DNA from: Gnetum montanum
Lineage: Eukaryota; Streptophyta; Gnetopsida; Gnetales; Gnetaceae
Assembly: GCA_015680685.1 (NCBI GenBank)
Contig: MNCI01006585.1
Location: forward strand, 184,747 to 248,746
Length of the DNA: 64,000 bases
Reading direction: 5' to 3'
Position 1 is the first letter of the stretch. Every line of letters starts with the position of its first letter. The translations under genes were made by a program, and so were the position numbers. The notes under the pieces were generated by a model. The model saw nothing but the letters and a program-made list of their open reading frames with translations. It did not search any database and was not told the DNA's origin. Of the stretch, positions 59,620 through 64,000 are shown piece after piece.

Positions 59620-60330
59620 CACACTAATAAAGCAAGATCTAAACTAGCACATTCATTTGCTACAATGTTAAACTAGCACACACTCAACATTCATCTACTA
59701 TGATGCTAATATAGCACAACATTTATCTACTATGATGCTAAACTAGCACAACATTCACCTGCTACAATGCTAAACTAGCAAAGCACCCATCCACTATGAT
59801 GTTAAACTGGCACACACAACATTTGTCTACTATGATACTAAACTAGCATAGCACTCATCTACTATGATGTTAAACTGGTATAGCATTTGTCTGCTATGAT
59901 GTTAAACTAGCATAGCATTTGTTTGCTACAACATTAAATTGGCATAGCATTCATCTGCTATGATGCTAAACTAGCATAGAAGTTCACCATGACTATAAAC
60001 TAGAATAGTTCATCTGCTATGATGTTAAACTAGCATAGCTCATCTGCCATGATGTTAAATTGACATAGATTATTGGCCATGACTATAAACTAGCATAGAT
60101 CATCTAATATGATGTTAAACTAGCAAAACATAATTAGTCCACTAGGACTATAAACTGGCATAGCCCATTCACTATGACATTAAACTAACTCACAGTAGTC
60201 TACTAGGACCATAAACTAGCATGGCATGGTCTACCAAGACCTTAAACTAGGTTCACGGTCTGCTAGGACCTTAAACTAGTAAATCCATGGTCTACCAAGA
60301 CCCTAAACTAGGTTCACAGTCAGCCACTAA
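59620..60330 (+). repeat. Minisatellite after integrase, TAAACTAGCA core
   Basis: About 18-20 units of roughly 30-37 bp, typically CATCTGCTATGATGCTAAAC followed by TAGCATAG. Toward the right the units become GACCTTAAACTAGGTTCACGG-like, closer to those at 54.0 kb. Confidence 0.8.
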
Positions 60331-60369
60331 TAATTCCTTCCATCCTCCTATAAGCAAGCAAGTGAGCAT

Positions 60370-60628
60370 AACCCTTGCCCCCCTTCTACACAATGTGGGC
60401 AAGCATGCTGCAGTTCCAGAATGGAGCACGTGCAATAGGCACAACCTTTGAAGCACATGCAACAAGCATAGCCTTTGGAGCACTTGTAGCATATTCGCCG
60501 CTTGCTGGCTTTTTGAGCACTTGCCATGGGTGCAACCTTTGGAGCACTTGCAGCATCTTGACCTCCTACCATTTTGTTGGCTTTTTGAGCACTTGCCATG
60601 AGTTCAGCCTTTGGAGCACTTGCAGCAT
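60370..60628. repeat. Tandem repeat built on GGAGCACTTGCAGCAT
   Basis: Two long units of about 72 bp (GCTTTTTGAGCACTTGCCATG... plus CTTTGGAGCACTTGCAGCAT) and several shorter derivatives. On the minus strand one frame reads AASAPKAELMASAQKANK twice. It ends at the LTR end at 60629. It may be part of the insertion target. Confidence 0.65.
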
Positions 60629-61634
60629 TGATGAGTGGCGAGGTACCCCTACACTCAACCATACGAAATGAGCGTCACATGCACAATCCAATCGAACTCC
60701 GCAGATGGACTAGTGTGGCACCTAGATAGTTAGCCTTAGGTCATAGTTCGTTGTCTTCTCACCTAGACTAGTTTTGCATATGTCACATATGATTTAGTCT
60801 AGATGAGGTGTATGATGTGTTCTAATTCTAACGCTACTCCTGATCGCAGTGGAAAATAATATTTAACTAAATCTAAGCTAAGAGAAAAAGGGTAAGAAAA
60901 TCTAATCTAGCCTAAGTGCGACGTGCAACCGATTCCTTGATCAACCATACACATCTTGGACTTTGTGCACGACTGCCACTGGGATTACCAGGCATAGATC
61001 CTAGGTACGTCACTGGGATTACCAAGCGCAGACCCCAAATACGCCACTGGGTTACCAAGCGTAGATCCTCCTAGCTACACCATAGGGCTACCAAGCAGTC
61101 ACACTTAAATGCTTGTAATCAAGTCGTACTCGTTCCGCTTCTAGGAGTTTAAGGGTGAGAGACTAATCGCGATGAGCAACTGATTCCTTAACTAGCTGTA
61201 CACACCCGTAGATGCTCGTAGTTAAGTTGTACTCATACCGTGCTATGAAAGCAATAAATAACATTAAATAAATAATAATAAATAAACTAAGTGAATGTTG
61301 CAATGATGAAGTAATCTTGATCTTTATTGCTGGTCATGTGTGTGTCCAAGTATGGCACACTCGAATAAAGACACCGTACAATTACATTCACCACACTACG
61401 GGTAGACACGGGAAAAATTCTAACTCTGGAGGGATCAAACTGCCAGAGCTTCATTACTCTAAAACTAGGATCTCCAAATGAGGGAGAGCCACCTCTTATT
61501 TATAGACATGGCGGCGGACTGCAATATCGCGTATGCGATATTGTAGGGAAAGATGCAATATCGCGTACGCGATATCGCATCGGCTGCGATATTGCGTACG
61601 TGATATCACGGCCTATGCGAACAGCGTCTTATCA
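60629..61634 (-). repeat. 3' LTR of minus-strand Athila-like element F
   Basis: 1006 bp. On the minus strand it starts TGATAAGACG after a PPT at 61634 and ends CTCATCA at 60629, like the other family LTRs. The U3 dyad array at 61522-61607 includes the exact 18-bp palindrome ATATCGCGTACGCGATAT (61558-61575). TATAAATA is near 61500. R/U5 has about four spaced copies of a TTGGTAATCCCAGTG word (60976-61096), against two in LTRs B and C. CpG is better preserved than in A-C, so F looks younger. Confidence 0.82.
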
Positions 61635-61650
61635 TACCCCCACAACTGAA
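61635..61650 (-). other. Polypurine tract of element F
   Basis: The minus strand reads TTCAGTTGTGGGGGTA directly before the LTR, equal in form to the PPT at 40.87 kb. Confidence 0.75.
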
Positions 61651-61799
61651 TAAAAAATCATTCTCAAGTTACAAGGAGAACAAGCTTCAGTGATTACACA
61701 GTGGATAGGTATGGGATTATTAACTGCAAAAATAAATGGACTAATGTTGCAGTGTGGGAAGACACAACATAGAGAAAAAATACTACAACTACAAAAATA

Positions 61800-64000
61800 T
61801 GAAACTCATGTAGTTCCTAGTGGCGGTGGCTCCTCCATGGGTGCTTTCCCTTTGTCACGTGCTCCAAGTTTTGAAGGTTGATGACGTTGAAGAATAGCTT
61901 GGAGCTTCTCCTCTTCGGTCCAGGGGTCTTGTGCCATCCATGTTGATGCTCCGATGTTTGATGGAGTCGGCACTTCCCATGGATAGGGTAGTTGCGGGAA
62001 CATCTGATTGGCTTTGACATACCACGCCACGAACACCCGTCATTCCTCTTCATAGGCTTTGGCTTTGTCTTTGTATTCATGAAGTTCTGTTAGCCATCGA
62101 GCCAAGTCGGTTTCCACATCTTTCTGTCCTTGGTAGTTCAGAATTTGCAACCTCTAATTTTTTAGCCAACTTCTTTCGTTCTGCAAATTCTCCTTCATAT
62201 TTGATGTGGGTGGAAGCTACCTGCTGCTCGAGCTTTGACCTCGGGTGCCCTGCTGTTAACATGGCCCAGTTGGCATATCGAAGGTTTGCCAACTCCATGT
62301 ATTTAGTTAAGTCCTGGATCTGCAGGTCCTGGTTCTTAATTTCCGCTTGGTTGGCATAGGTGTAAGTGTCCAATATGGCCCCCCAATCAGTGCGCTGAGC
62401 ACTGATGTTGTTGATTTGAGCTTTGGTCATATGGATCTCCTTCTCTAGGATTTGTTTATGCATCCCCACCTAATCACGGAAATGCTCCTTCAGCTTCTCA
62501 TGTCGTTTAGCCTCATTCTGCCACGCGCTAATTTCAATGGCTGATTTTTGTAGAATAGCGCGTACCTCCTCCATTGAGAGGGTTCGGTTTTCTTTGGCTA
62601 AATGGCTTACGTCTCGGTTGACTTAAATGAATTTTTCTTGCAACTAATGAAAGTGTTCATTGAGAACATTCTTTTGCTTCTCCACAGAAGTCAACCGAAG
62701 GTTATCTGCAACCAACTGCTTATTCTCTTCTTACAAGGCCTTGAGTGCCTTAAGATGTGCATGAGTTTGCGCCTTTGTTGCGGAGGCATCCCAAGTGGAC
62801 GTCTCCTTTTATTTTGCCACCTTCTTATTTTCTACAATTAGTTTTGTTAGTTTCTCAGTTTTAAAATTGTCTAATTGGTCTGCGGGAACCAATCGCAGAG
62901 GATCCCGCTGTGCTGCTTGTAAGGCTAAGAGCTACTCTTGTAGTTTTTGTACTTCAGCTTCAGCATGCTCTGCCCTTACTTTGGATAGGACTAGCTTCCT
63001 CTTTGTGGAAATGAAGTCTGATTGAATTGCCGTTACATCCTGGGGGATGTCAAATAGGGACGTCAAAACTTGTCCTATTTGAAGCAATCTGTCCAATACA
63101 TCCTCATGTTCCGCAGGAGTCATTGACGTTCCGACAATAGTTTGAGCATCCTGTGCTCCTAAAAGATCTACCGATGGCACAATAAGTACATTGAAAGACT
63201 CTTTGATGTGGTCAATGACCACTTCAGTAACTCCCGCGGCATCCTGGTGTTGCATGACCACCACAGTGGCCCCTTCACTAGTCTCTAACTGTACTTGAAA
63301 AGATGCCGTGTGTCCAGAGATCTGTTGTGACCATCTGCTTTCCCCTCCTCCTGTTTACATTGACAACTCACCCCGTGTGCGATCTATTAAAATCGTTGGC
63401 TAGCTGGCATCATCGATGATGCAGAAGAGATTGGTGTCATTATGACTTCACCAACTGACTGTTTCAGTAATGGCCCTCAGATGGCTCATCGACGATCTAT
63501 AGTCTTGCAGCGGTGGCTGATCCTGGCCTATGCTGGGTCCTGCTTTATGTTGTTGGCTGGGACCTGTGGCTGGAGGTTGACTGGGTCCTACGAGTTGAGT
63601 TGCAGGGGGTCCAGCCATTTCTTCTTCATCTTCTTCATCAGGTCCCAGCTCTTCGCCACTACTCTTTCTTGGAGCTAGCACCTTTAACAATTTAGCATAA
63701 GAAGCANACTCTTTCTTGGAGCTAGCACCTTTAACAATTTAGCATAAGAAGCATTTTGGGATTTTCGGAGGACATCATTTGTATATCCCTGAATGCCAGC
63801 CCGATGACACAGTTTTCTAATAAGGCAGGGAAAAGGGAGTGCCATTTTCCCTATCTTCCGTTCTTCGAATCGCCTTAGGATCTCCGTCAAATATAGATGA
63901 GGAAGGTTAGCATTAACCTTTCCCATCAACACTACACATCCTCTTGTTGCGTACGTTGATATTCTTTTTAAACCTTTTGTGGGGAAGAGGTGATAGGTTC
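61800..64000 (-). pseudogene. Sense extra ORF (coiled-coil aORF) of element F, running off the window
   Basis: In element orientation it lies between pol (outside the window) and the 3' LTR. It matches 46.47-48.43 kb over its length: YHLFPTKGLKRISTYATRG, VLMGKVNANLPHLYL, CLIRKLCHRAGIQGYTNDV; then a Glu/Asp-rich and Pro/Gln-rich hinge; VVIDHIKESFNV, LFDIPQDVTAIQSDFI; then a long coiled coil (KNQDLQIQDLTKYMELANLR) and the end KANQMFPQLPYPWEVP. It keeps a single frame with about ten stops, mostly CAG/CGA/TGG-type transitions. The N duplication at 63661-63753 adds an artificial frameshift. No intron interrupts it. The role is unknown. Confidence 0.78.
63661..63753. other. Assembly joint: 46-bp contig end duplicated around a single N
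   Basis: Bases 63661-63706 and 63708-63753 are identical, with N at 63707 between them. The 47 extra bases shift the frame of the extra ORF artificially. Confidence 0.9.

Noticed and set aside
59620-60330. CRISPR-like regular repeat array
   Set aside because: The units are diverged and adjoining without spacers, in a plant retrotransposon after integrase; it is a minisatellite.
60348-60662. Cysteine-rich stretch as a metal-binding protein
   Set aside because: The cysteines come from reading the GTGCTCCAAAGG-type tandem repeat out of frame.

Overview
The window looks like nuclear DNA of a large-genome seed plant. A conifer or other gymnosperm is plausible but not proven. One apparently intact host gene lies in about 55 kb of old, nested and mutated retrotransposons, and its first intron (7.6 kb) is swollen by two insertions. 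No rRNA gene, tRNA gene or CRISPR array was seen.

Layout. 0-4.1 kb: remains of a minus-strand Ty1-copia element (two-knuckle gag with coiled coil, tRNA-iMet-type PBS, long 5' LTR). 4.1-9.9 kb: minus-strand Athila-like Ty3-gypsy polyprotein remnant. 10.7-19.4 kb: a plus-strand MOS11/THO1-type gene with four coding exons. Intron 1 holds a full-length Ty1-copia element (12928-17957) and a 3' LINE fragment with a 16-bp target duplication. 20.1-22.8 kb: nothing recognised. 22.8-31.8 kb: Athila-like element A (plus). 31.8-41.8 kb: element B of the same family, inserted in A. 41.8-48.5 kb: a second internal region sharing B's right LTR, with gag and a coiled-coil extra ORF but no pol. 48.5-60.3 kb: a Tat-like Ty3-gypsy region with a dyad-rich LTR, gag-protease, an antisense multi-exon extra gene, a displaced integrase tail and two related minisatellites. 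60.6-64.0 kb: 3' LTR and sense extra ORF of a minus-strand Athila-like element that leaves the window.

How the parts fit. The Athila-like copies share a PBS complementary to tRNA-Asp, a CX2CX3HX4C gag finger and a conserved pol order. Two of them carry, after pol, a long intronless coiled-coil ORF on the sense strand. The Tat-like region carries a similar protein architecture on the opposite strand, with four short phase-1 GT-AG introns whose reading frame stays consistent across every junction. Antisense introns would not be spliced from the genomic RNA of the element, so they can survive retrotransposition. LTRs of three unrelated families each have arrays of short palindromes just upstream of a TATA box, and in the Tat-like element such an array lies next to an antisense TATA box that faces the antisense gene.

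Cautions. All transposon reading frames are decayed, mainly by C-to-T and G-to-A transitions. Four single-N joints mark assembly faults: two short duplicated contig ends, and a 200-bp block inserted in reverse inside the intronic copia element. All alignments were made by eye.
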